From: Megaleporinus macrocephalus
Taxonomy: Eukaryota; Chordata; Actinopteri; Characiformes; Anostomidae
Reading direction: 5' to 3'
Length of the DNA: 64,000 bases
Assembly: GCA_021613375.1 (NCBI GenBank)
Contig: CM038706.1
Location: 19,907,366 to 19,971,365, forward strand
Shown: one piece after another, positions 39,361-64,000 of the stretch
Layout: each line of letters starts with the position of its first letter
How positions within the stretch are numbered: position 1 is the stretch's first letter
Position numbers and translations under genes: made by a program
The notes under the pieces: model-generated
The model's input: only the letters and a program-made list of their open reading frames with translations
What the model was told of the DNA's origin: nothing
Databases searched by the model: none

Positions 39361-40109
39361 GATATTTTGCAAGCATGTATTTTCTTAGGCGCTGACACTA
39401 AATGTGTAAAATACTGTCAAAATCTACAGTTAAATAATAATAATAATAAAAAAACGAGAAGATAAAAAAAGAAATACAGTGGGACAGAAAACCTCTGCTC
39501 ATAGTTACACAGGTGGAGGGAATACAGGCCTGTGTCTGAAAAGGTGTCAATACTGCTGATGGGAAAAAGGTCATAAGATCAATGTTTCAGTATATCTCTG
39601 CTGTCACAAGGAAGCCTTAAAACTGCACTGTGAACATTTTATGTGTTACGAAATTTTGGTATGATTTGGCCAAACTACATAGAGAGTTTTTCTGGTAACA
39701 GTGGTTTATTTTTAGGTGAACTGTAGACTGCTCTATAAAACAGGAATTAGTTTTGTTCCGTCACTCCCAAAAGAATTTATTCAGATGTTTGACTTCAAAA
39801 CAAACAATGAACAAATAATGTTTCTACTTCATTTCCATTCCCAGTGTTTGGAAAGCATCTTCTCCTTCCACAGATATATGAGGACACTTGTTGGTAACTC
39901 ACACAATTGTAGAAAAATAGACAAGACAGTGAGTTGTATTTACATCTGTCTGTGTTAATCAGTGTGTAATGAAATTGAATGTCCAATTAAATCTTTCGAC
40001 ATGCATGCAGTGTTCAGGCTACATGTAAAAAGAAATTCCAATTAAAAGTTTATGCGTGGTGTGAATTGAACAACTTTGTGTGTCTATATTAATGTGTGTA
40101 TGTATGTAT

Positions 40110-40163
40110 GTTTGTTTGTTTGTTTGTTTGTTTGTTTGTTTGTTTGTTTGATTGTTTGTTTGT
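40110..40163. repeat. (GTTT)n microsatellite touching the ikzf1 stop codon
   Basis: About 13 GTTT units, with one ATTG interruption, end directly at the ikzf1 stop codon (40164-40166), so the repeat forms the first part of the 3' UTR. It is preceded by a short GTAT run. Confidence 0.93.
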
Positions 40164-55912
<15,749 letters not shown>

Positions 55913-56049
55913 CCTGTGCAGGTACTCTGACAGCAGTGAGTGAAAGAGAAAGAGAGAAATTGGGGTGGGGTGTGGGGGATGGGGTGCAGGGGATGGGGGG
56001 TGAGGGGGTAAAAGACAGATCGAGACAGACACAGACACAGAGAAAAAGT

Positions 56050-57430
56050 GTTTCAGTTTCATCAACACCTACGGTTGCAAATGCAGCCCTCTAAGAGAGG
56101 GCGGCGAGTGATTAAAGGGGAATGCCCTTTCTTTGTATGTCTCCATCACCCCCTGCGAGAGCACTCCCATTCCAGCAGCAGACACCACTGTCCTGTACAT
56201 TACATTACAAAGAAGTACAGACATTTTCATTACCCTGGCTGACAGCCCGGCTAAGGCCGAGCCGGCCACGTCTTGCAGCTGGATGGGGGGCTTTCGGAGG
56301 CGGGGTGCCGGGAAACTCGAGAGGAGCCTTTCAGACCACATTTGTTATTTATTGTTAATTTCCCACCGCATAATCATCCAAAAATGCAAACTGACTGCCG
56401 CAAAATTAAGCAGAAAATTAGATGGCCCTGGGTCACGGGGGATGCGGGTGTTTGGCATAGGCAGCTGATTGGCGCTCGTGTTCACTCTAATTTACTGAGC
56501 ATGCATGGGTGAGCCCGGCAGCCCCTCTCTCTATCGCTCTCTCTCTCTCTCGCTCGCTCTCATGGGCGCACAGGCGAGCCATAGTCAAAAGCAAAAGTAG
56601 ACACAGAGAGAAAGATAGATAGAAAAAGAGAGAGAGAGAAGGGCAACCGGGGAATAAAGAGGAAGGCACGCAGGGAGCGAATGAAAACGAGAGGGAGAGG
56701 AAGTACAAGAGAGAATGGAGGGAGAGAAGGAGAAAGAATGGAAAACAAAGTCACAGTAAGAATGAGTAAGACAAAGCCAGAGAAAGTGAGCGCGAGAAGG
56801 AGACAAATAGCAAAGAGACATAGTAAACGTGCTAACAGGACGCAGAAGGCCGCGGAGGACAGCAGAGTTACATTTTTATTTGTTTTCTTGCAGGAGGAGG
56901 CAGTTTAGTGCGGAGCGCTTCCTCAGGCCAGGCCTGCATATCTGAGGAGTCACCAGTGCGCGTGGCCCCATTAATAATGCAGCGGCCCCTCAGGCCCGCG
57001 GCAGATGGGCACAACAGCCTCGGCCTCCTCGCTGCTACTTCAAGACGCTCCCGCTGGAGGCCCGTGCCCGGCCCCAGCCAGCCGCCACACAGGGAGAAGT
57101 GAAGCTCCCGAAAATAGCCAAGCAAGCTGAAGCGCGCCTGCTGGGAGGAGGGGAACCCAGGCCTTCCTGTTTTCACTGACAGATGGCTCCACACATTTGG
57201 AACAAATAGCGGGAAGCGAGTGGCCGTCCGTCTGTCGCAACGCCTCTGCCTTTCTGCCGATGACTCCGCAGACTCAGGGCCCTAGTAACGGTCAGGTGTG
57301 CCGTCGCAAGGTGCGAGGGGGGGGCGCGGTGGGAGTGAAGGTTAAAGGTCACTGGTGCACATGATTTGCTGAGAGGGCTGCGTGTCAACACGCCGGCGGC
57401 TTGGCGTAGAGAGCCGGGAGGTTGTGAGAG
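56050..57430. promoter_or_regulatory. ikzf1: GC-rich upstream block of ikzf1, candidate regulatory DNA
   Basis: About 140 bases to 1.5 kb upstream of the ikzf1 ATG exon the sequence is GC-rich, CpG-containing and free of recognisable transposons (56240-56520 and 56880-57420). A purine-rich GAGA stretch lies at 56590-56800. It may hold a 5' exon, promoter or enhancer; none can be fixed by eye. Confidence 0.35.
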
Positions 57431-60400
57431 AGCATGTGTGACTGTTTGCTGAGGGTATGGTATTCCCCCCGTGCCCCCTTTTCTGTGTAGCTGGTGTGAA
57501 GGGAAATAGTGATGCTTTGGATAAAGCAGGGGGTGGAGGTTGATCGGTCTTTCACATACTTCACTTCTGGAGTAGGCTTGGAAATTCTGTGTCAGTTCAT
57601 CTACATATATGAGTGTTCAAAATATACAACAGAATCACATTTTCATTGTTCACTCTGAAATTTTGAGGCCCCTTGTTTTTTTTCTGTTTCACACTACGCG
57701 CAGTGAAGCATGGTTTGATTGTCATATTCCATTCGATCATTTCAGCCTTCATTTGAATACCATACTTTTTATACCCAATCATCAGAAGAGGAACTTATAT
57801 ATGTGGTATAGTCTGGATGGGGGGCATGAACTCTGGCATGTGGCATGCTTCCTCATAGATCTTCAGAGTTTCCCAAAAGTACTGAAGCTCTTCAGATTAC
57901 ACAGCATTCAAATGACCTGAATAAACTGAACGAAAAAAAACAAAAAGGCTCCGTAATTTGAAAAGTTTCAGAACTTTAGGGAAACGTCTAAGTGTGGGTT
58001 TCCCAAAAGCACTAGCGCTTGTTTTAGTTTCAGCATGCTTCTGGGAACCCCACCTATACTGGGATTAAGATCTGACTGCACCCACATTTATGTTGTCGCT
58101 CAAAAAATAAAAAAAAAGTGATGAAAATTACTGTAATGCTATAAAAGAACCATTTACGCTTTCTGACAGAATTCATTTTGGAAAGCTAGGTATGTAAGTA
58201 TGAAGAACCTTGTAAATGTTCAAAGAACCTCCACATAATGTAAAAGTTGTGTACAAATAAAAGGGCCTAAAATCATATGTCCAAGCAAAGAAGCTTTTTA
58301 AGAACCTTTCCTTTTTTTAAGGTGTATGATGAAATGTTGCTTCTCACACACATTAATAAAGAGCCTTCTTTGTTTAAATAACAGAAAGAAGATTTTAAAA
58401 TACGTGCATGGAAGAACTTTTTTTTTTTATTTTATTTATATTATTTATAGAAAGACTAAAAGAAAAACAGTGTGGTAGAAGGACGTCTAGCATCTGCAGA
58501 GAAATTATATCTGCCACTTCCAACACTGCAAGCAACGGATACTAGCACTGTGCAAGGGGCCGTCCTTCCTTTATTTAATTTCTACTCAAACATTTAATAC
58601 AAGCTACTCATTTTTCAGCCAATATTTCTGAGGAGATTCAATATAAAATCTCGTTTTATATAAAATCTAACACAACACAAAGAAGAAAAAAGGTCATGAA
58701 AAACAAGGAGTTTCCAAAGCTGGAATTCAACCACAAAAAAACTTAGACCTCAACATCACTGGATGTATTTAAGGTCACTAGGATGGCGGAAACCAAAAAA
58801 TGCAAGCAACTTCTAGGACTGAACTTGGGAAAAATAGCCCAAGTGATTTCTTTAAAAAGCTGAAAGTGAGTTTCCCGAAAAGAAGCACACATAAACTGCT
58901 GAAACGGTTTTTCAGCTGTTGAGGCATCTGTGCACTTTTCTGTTAAGAGTATGTTTCCTTTCTTTCCCTGAAACTGAAAAAATGAATGTCCTGTCATTTT
59001 GATTGTAAATGAAATAAATGAAAGGTGGTCTCTGGCACAGCGCTGCATGAGCCCCTCGTGTAACTTTCTTAAACTTCATTTGAAGTTGTGCTGTTTTCAT
59101 GCTGTTATTGTGTTCTCTTGGGAATGTCTCTGTAAGTGGGTATTAAACATCGCTGTCCAGTGCAACCAACAGGCCGCATTGCGGACATTATAATAGTGCT
59201 GTATGGTTAACCTGGTGAAAGTAAAAAGACATCTTCAAAGTGAGTGTGTAAGTGCATGTCTAAATATATATATGTGTGTGTGTGAGAGAGAGAGAGTGTG
59301 TATAGAGGGAAGAGAGAGCTAAGCATGAAAACAAAAAAGCTCGAGAGGAGAAGGGTGGAGACTACGCACTGCGAAACCGTTAAACAGACAAAATGACATG
59401 GCTCAGGTCAGAGACGTTCAGAGGTGAGAAGGACTGTTCTAGACGACTGTGTGGAGTCAACAGGGTTTCATTTGACTCAGGGTTATAACGGGAAGTAAAG
59501 AAAGCTCTTTATTAACAATAAACACTTCTGTGAAGCCGTGGAATTTCTGCTTTGCGGGGGAATATTTGCAGGAACTGAGGGAATCCAAACCCTGTAAAAC
59601 TGACATGTGAATTCCCTGATTTCTAAATATGTCTCATGAATATTAGGGATATTCCTTTCTCCAGCCTGTTCATCTGACAGATCTCCTCGTACTTTTTTTG
59701 CAAGTGATACATACGACAAACCAAATATCCCTTTAGAAGTTTATGTAGTCTTTCCTTTTGTTAATTGTAATATTTTAATTCTTATCTTTTAACATTCCAT
59801 ACATTCGCAGTGTGATTTTTTTCCTTTAATTATTATGTTTTCTAAGGGAAACTAGTTTTGCTCTACAAACTTCTAAGAAAAAAAGTTTAAAGGTCACAAA
59901 ATGGGCCATCAGAGTTCAGAAATTAGGTTCCAGCCACAAACGTAGTGACATTAAAATCTGCTCAAGTTTTTGATGTCACTGTTGTTATGAATGTGTCAGA
60001 GTGCTGATCCATTTCAAACCTTAGTGTCCACAGAGAAGGTTTAGACGGGAGCAGACTGTGAGCGGCATATCTGAATTGCAGGAGGTTGGTGATGCTGTTG
60101 ATCAGTGATTGGTAAAGCAGTAAAGCTCCAGTGGAGCCGGTGGAGGTGGGTAGAGTTCCCTAAACTTGCTCCCCATGTTCACTCCACTCTGTTGCATCAG
60201 TAAAGATTTCAACAGAGCAGCGGGTACAAGTGCTGATCTTTATCTATCTGTCTGTCTGACTGACTGCCTGTCTGTCTGTCTATCTGTCAGATGTGTGAAA
60301 CCTTAAGTGAAGCTTTATATGAGCCTCATTTACCTCTGCACTTCTTCACTGCACAGGACTTTCACCACTTCATCTCTTTCTGCTTAATCCAGCCTTATTT

Positions 60401-61700
60401 ATTTTCTTATTCATTTAATGATTTATTTATTTGTTTATTGTTTAAGTTTAGGCGGGAACATGATTGTAGAAAGGATACGTATGATTGTGATGTGCTAGCC
60501 TAGTTGGTCCGTTAACTAAAATTTAAGCAGCTTTGAATTCTTTAATATTTAATAGAAATTGTGGTGAAATTTCGTTTTACTGTATGTGAAATATAAGCAC
60601 CGTTATCTTCCAAAAAAAAAGAAAGAAAAAAAAGAAACAGCCGCTTTGACAAGTGTACGTTTCTTTATGTGCCTTTTCTGCCGGAAATGAAACGGGAAAA
60701 AATGTAGGCGTGCTTTTATTCTTTTATTTTAATTCTCATCCCTCATTTCTCCCATATCAGAGATGATCTATGGGTTAGGAATCTTTAAGAAGTGTATTTT
60801 TCGAGTGTATTTCTGTTTTCGGTTTCTGCTGCGAACAGAGGGCGTAAAGTTTGGTGAATAAACGTGTGAAGTGTTTTCATGGCCACAAGAGCAGAACAAG
60901 CCTCACTTCTCTGTCTTACAGAGAACCAGCTCAGACAGAGCGCTCAGACCGCGAGCAGCACCTGGAATAAAAAAACTAATTAATGGTTTTTTTTTGTTTA
61001 TTTATTCAGTTTTTTTCTCTCGCTTTTCTTTCACTCAGTCCGTCACCATCTTTCCCATCTACCTTAAAAAATCCCCAGTTTAAAGAAAAAAAAAGTTCAA
61101 TTTAGTGAATGAAGTGCGCAAATAAACTTTATACGCGCGTGTCTGTCCGCGCGGGGCTCTTTTAACTCAATACAATTAGGAGATAAAGCTTCTCCATGCT
61201 GTGGAGCGGAATGAGCAACAGGTGCGTAAAGACGAGGAGCTTCCGTGTCCGAGAGCGAAAGCGTCTGTCTGAACAGAGAATATTCCCGAAATAACTTCAG
61301 CTAACTCCAGCACACGCTCTCCTCCAGATCATCCGTTACGCTCAGACCCTCCGCGCAGAGTGAAAGACGTGTACGGGTTTCTTTTCTGGACTTTGGGAGA
61401 GGAGGTTATTCCTGTGTGGAAAACTAGAGGAAAAGAAAAAAACTTTCCTAAAACTTTCCTCCGACCGGAACCGCTCGGAGGGGTCGGCAGAGCTACGAGA
61501 CCACGTCAGGAGGGTCAGTGAAGTGCTGGGCGCGTTTTTGACCTGAAACACCTGCTGCACATGTCATTCTACTTCAGGAGCGTTTCCCACTGTGCCAGCG
61601 CTTCTCCTCCTCTAAAACTTCAGCTTTAACTCTTTTCAAGCCGCCCTCAGTGTGCGCGCGTGTGAGCGTGTGAGAGAGAGAGATGGAGAGAGAAAGTGTG
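57431..61700. other. ikzf1 upstream region
   Basis: No gene is recognised. It includes an AAAGAACC-type repeat copy (58.1-58.35 kb), a TG/AG microsatellite at 59269-59300 and a TCTG run at 60241-60290. Base composition rises in G+C from about 61.1 kb. Confidence 0.5.
58130..58345. mobile_element. AAAGAACC-type dispersed fish repeat (copy 2)
   Basis: TATAAAAGAACCATTTACGC, GAAGAACCTTGTAAATG, CAAAGAACCTCC and TTTTTAAGAACCTTTCC recur at short spacing, as in the repeat at 49.7 kb. Confidence 0.45.
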
Positions 61701-61734
61701 TGTCCCGCTGTGAATGGCCCCTACCTGCTAGTCC

Positions 61735-62000
61735 CGGGCTCTGCAGTATGAAGCTGTTCCAGCTGTGGCCCGCTCCTCCATGTGCGCAGCTCCTCAGCGC
61801 TCCGTGGATGATGGCTGCCCCCGCTCCCTCCTCCCCTCTCCACGGCACTTCCTGCCTCCAGCCCAACATCACAGCCCGGCTCTTTGCGCGCGGCGCCCTG
61901 CCTGTCGCGCGCGCAGCCCTTTATTTTCCCGAGGCCCGAGGCGCGCAGAACCCCCCCTACTCCAGTCGCCCCCCCCCCTCTCTTTACACACATACACCAG
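61735..62000 (-). other. ikzf1: Candidate 5' non-coding exon and CpG promoter of ikzf1
   Basis: On the minus strand a CpG-rich segment (dense GCGC at about 61885-61945) ends in a reasonable donor (CTAGCAG then GTAGGG, at 61734). The gene is transcribed leftward and needs an upstream non-coding exon because the ATG exon seems to start one base before the ATG. The upstream limit is unknown. Confidence 0.35.
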
Positions 62001-62282
62001 CACCAACCCTAACACCCCAACAGCGCGTGCCGTGCCAACACAGGCTGACTGGCAGCACAGCATCACTGGCAGCCATGCATGAGATGGGATGAGGCGGGCA
62101 GGACGAGCTGGACCCCTTCATTTCTTATTTATTTCTTTCTCTCAGTGGGACGGGGGTGGGGGCAACGGGGGGCTATTCTCTCGCTACCTGATCTTACTTA
62201 CACAAGCTGGGGTGGGCTATAAGAACAGATATACAGCAACTGAATGCGCTTTCAGCCAAGCGGTCTGTGACTGTGATGTTTT

Positions 62283-62875
62283 GTCTTCTTCTTCTTCTCT
62301 TTTTCATCATCATCATCTTATTATGTCGTTCTTCTTCTTCATCTTCGTCTTCGTCTTTACCAGCATCTTATAATTTGTCTTCTTCTTCTTCTTCTTCTTC
62401 ATCTTCTTCTTCTTCTTCTTCTTCTTCATCTTCTTCTTCTTCGTCTTTACCAGCATGTTATAATTTGTCTTCTTCTTTTTCTTCCTCTTCTTCTTCTTCT
62501 TCTTCTTCATCTTCTTCTTCGTCTTTACCAGCATCTTATAATTTGTCTTCTTCTTCTTCTTCTTCTTCTTCTTCATCTTCTTCTTCGTCTTTACCAGCAT
62601 CTTATAATTTGTCTTCTTCTTCTTCTTCTTCTTCTTCGTCTTCATCTTCTTCTTCTTCTTCTTCTTCTTCATCTTCTTCTTCTTCGTCTTTACCAGCATG
62701 TTATAATTTGTCTTCTTCTTTTTCTTCTTCTTCTTCTTCTTCTTCTTCTTCATCTTCTTCTTCGTCTTTACCAGCATCTTATAATTTGTCTTCTTCTTCA
62801 TCTTCTTCTTCTTCTTCTTCTTCTTCATCTTCTTCTTCTTCGTCTTTACCAGCATGTTATAATTTGTCTTCTTCT

Positions 62876-62907
<32 letters not shown>

Positions 62908-63615
62908 TTCTTCATCTTCTTCTTCTTCGTCTTTACCAGCATCTTATAATTTGTCTTCTTCTTCTTCTTCTTCTTCTTCTTCTTCTTCTTCTTCTTCTTC
63001 ATCTTCTTCTTCGTCTTTACCAGCATCTTATAATTTGTCTTCTTCTTCTTCTTCTTCTTCTTCTTCTTCTTCTTCTTCTTCTTCTTCTTCTTCATCTTCT
63101 TCTTCGTCTTTACCAGCATCTTATAATTTGTCTTTGTCTTCTTCTTCTTCTTCTTCATCTTCTTCTTTTTCGTCTTTACCAGCATCTTATAATTTGTCTT
63201 CTTCTTCTTCTTCTTCTTCTTCTTCTTCATCATCATCTTATTGTTTTTCTTCTTCTTCGTCTTATTGTTTTTCCTCTTTTTATTCTTCTTCTTATAATTT
63301 GTCTTCTTCTTCTTCTTCTTCATCATCATCTTATTGTTTTTCTTCTTCTTCGTCTTATTGTTTTTCCTCTTTTTCTTCTTCTTCTTATAATTTGTCTTCT
63401 TCTTTTTCTTCTTCTTCATCATCATCTTATTTCTTTTTTTTCTTCTATTTCTTCTTCTTCATCTTATTGTTTTTCTTCTTCATCTTATTGTTTTTCTTCT
63501 TCCTCTTTTTCTTCTTCATCATCATCAACTTATTGTTTTTCTTCTTCTTCTTCTTCTTCTTCTTCTTCTTCTTCTTCTTTTTCACCAACATCATCTTATT
63601 TCTCTTCTTTTTGTT
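62283..63615. repeat. 1.3-kb TTC (GAA) array with a recurring spacer
   Basis: Runs of TTC with CTC, ATC and GTC variants are broken by at least eleven copies of GTCTTTACCAGCATCTTATA (three with GCATGTTA) followed by ATTTGTC, spaced about 65-95 bases apart. The right end switches to a second unit with CATCATCATCTTATTG at 63228, 63321 and 63418 (93 and 97 bases apart). It is a homopyrimidine-rich satellite-like array, not a gene. Confidence 0.95.
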
Positions 63616-63647
63616 TTTTTCCCTAGTTTCCATCTTTTTTCTTGTTC

Positions 63648-63649
<2 letters not shown>

Positions 63650-63741
<92 letters not shown>
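63650..63741. repeat. (AAT)n followed by (ATT)n inverted array
   Basis: About 12 AAT units are joined directly to about 18 ATT units. The two halves are reverse complements, so the tract can form a long hairpin centred near 63687. Confidence 0.95.
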
Positions 63742-63774
63742 CTCTGGCTATTCTCACACTTTCTGTGCAATCCT

Positions 63775-63965
63775 AAAGTAAAGGTACCAGAAGTGATTCT
63801 CTAGCTCAGCACCATGGACCAACCACGTTTGGGTCCCTAAAGAACTTAAGGTATTATTTTTTTTTAAATATCCAGGTTTAATTAAGAGATGTTTGAAGAA
63901 CCTTTTTAGGGTTCTAGGGTTAGGTAACTTAAGACAAGAGCCATTTAGAAACCATTACTGTTAAA
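63775..63965. mobile_element. AAAGAACC-type dispersed fish repeat (copy 3)
   Basis: AAAGTAAAGGTACCAGAAGT, TTGGGTCCCTAAAGAACTTA and TTGAAGAACCTTTTTAGGGT follow the pattern of the copies at 49.7 and 58.1 kb. Confidence 0.45.
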
Positions 63966-64000
63966 AGTTTACTTTTAAGTTTTTAACATTACTGTTGAAA

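Noticed and set aside
61652..62092. 146-residue plus-strand frame in the CpG-rich block
   Set aside because: GC-rich DNA leaves several frames open by chance; there is no recognisable domain, and overlapping frames on both strands are equally long.
62345..63190. Regularly spaced repeats reminiscent of a CRISPR array
   Set aside because: The intervals are themselves TTC repeats of varying length, and the genome is eukaryotic.
62267..63781. 504-residue Ser-rich open frame with recurring SLPASYNL
   Set aside because: It is the translation of the TTC array. The opposite strand gives an equally long Lys-rich frame, and there is no domain, promoter or codon pattern of a gene.

Overview
The window is vertebrate nuclear DNA from a ray-finned fish. 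It holds spliced genes with large introns, orthologues of well-known vertebrate proteins, many fish-type DNA transposon remnants (hAT, Tc1/mariner and piggyBac-like MITEs), an L2/CR1-like LINE fragment and abundant microsatellites. The exact species cannot be read from the sequence. The repeat families are of the kind seen in otophysan fishes (characins, catfishes), but that is only a hint.

Layout from left to right. (1) 897-15697, plus strand: the last seven coding exons of a kinesin light chain 1 gene (klc1), from the final TPR to the stop codon; the 5' half of the gene lies outside the window. Its introns carry several transposon remnants. (2) 15.7-25.3 kb: klc1 3' flank and the klc1-ttl intergenic region, with a piggyBac-like MITE, a LINE fragment and a decayed Tc1 element. 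(3) 25341-29406, minus strand: complete tubulin tyrosine ligase (ttl), seven coding exons, 406 aa. (4) 29.4-30.3 kb: GC-rich head-to-head promoter region between ttl and fignl1. (5) 31942-33936, plus strand: fignl1 (fidgetin-like 1 AAA ATPase), single coding exon, 664 aa. (6) 34-40 kb: gene-free convergent region. (7) 40164-55912, minus strand: complete coding part of ikzf1 (Ikaros), seven coding exons, 537 aa; a possible first non-coding exon lies in a CpG-rich block near 61.7-62.0 kb. (8) 62.3-63.75 kb: a 1.3-kb higher-order TTC/GAA array followed by an AAT/ATT inverted array.

Functionally, klc1 (cargo adaptor of kinesin-1), ttl (re-tyrosination of alpha-tubulin, which affects motor traffic) and fignl1 (RAD51-linked AAA ATPase of a microtubule-severing family) are separate genes that share a microtubule theme; no operon-like cooperation is implied. 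The tail-to-tail fignl1/ikzf1 pair matches the neighbouring arrangement of FIGNL1 and IKZF1 in mammals, which supports both calls.

All splice junctions listed were read by eye, and the reading frame closes exactly across every junction for ttl (1221 nt), ikzf1 (1614 nt) and the in-window part of klc1. I found no convincing undescribed biological system. The most useful second looks are a possible frame-preserving extra klc1 exon, the organised TTC array, a hAT element with an exact 8-bp target duplication and an internal perfect hairpin, and candidate conserved non-coding blocks in ikzf1.
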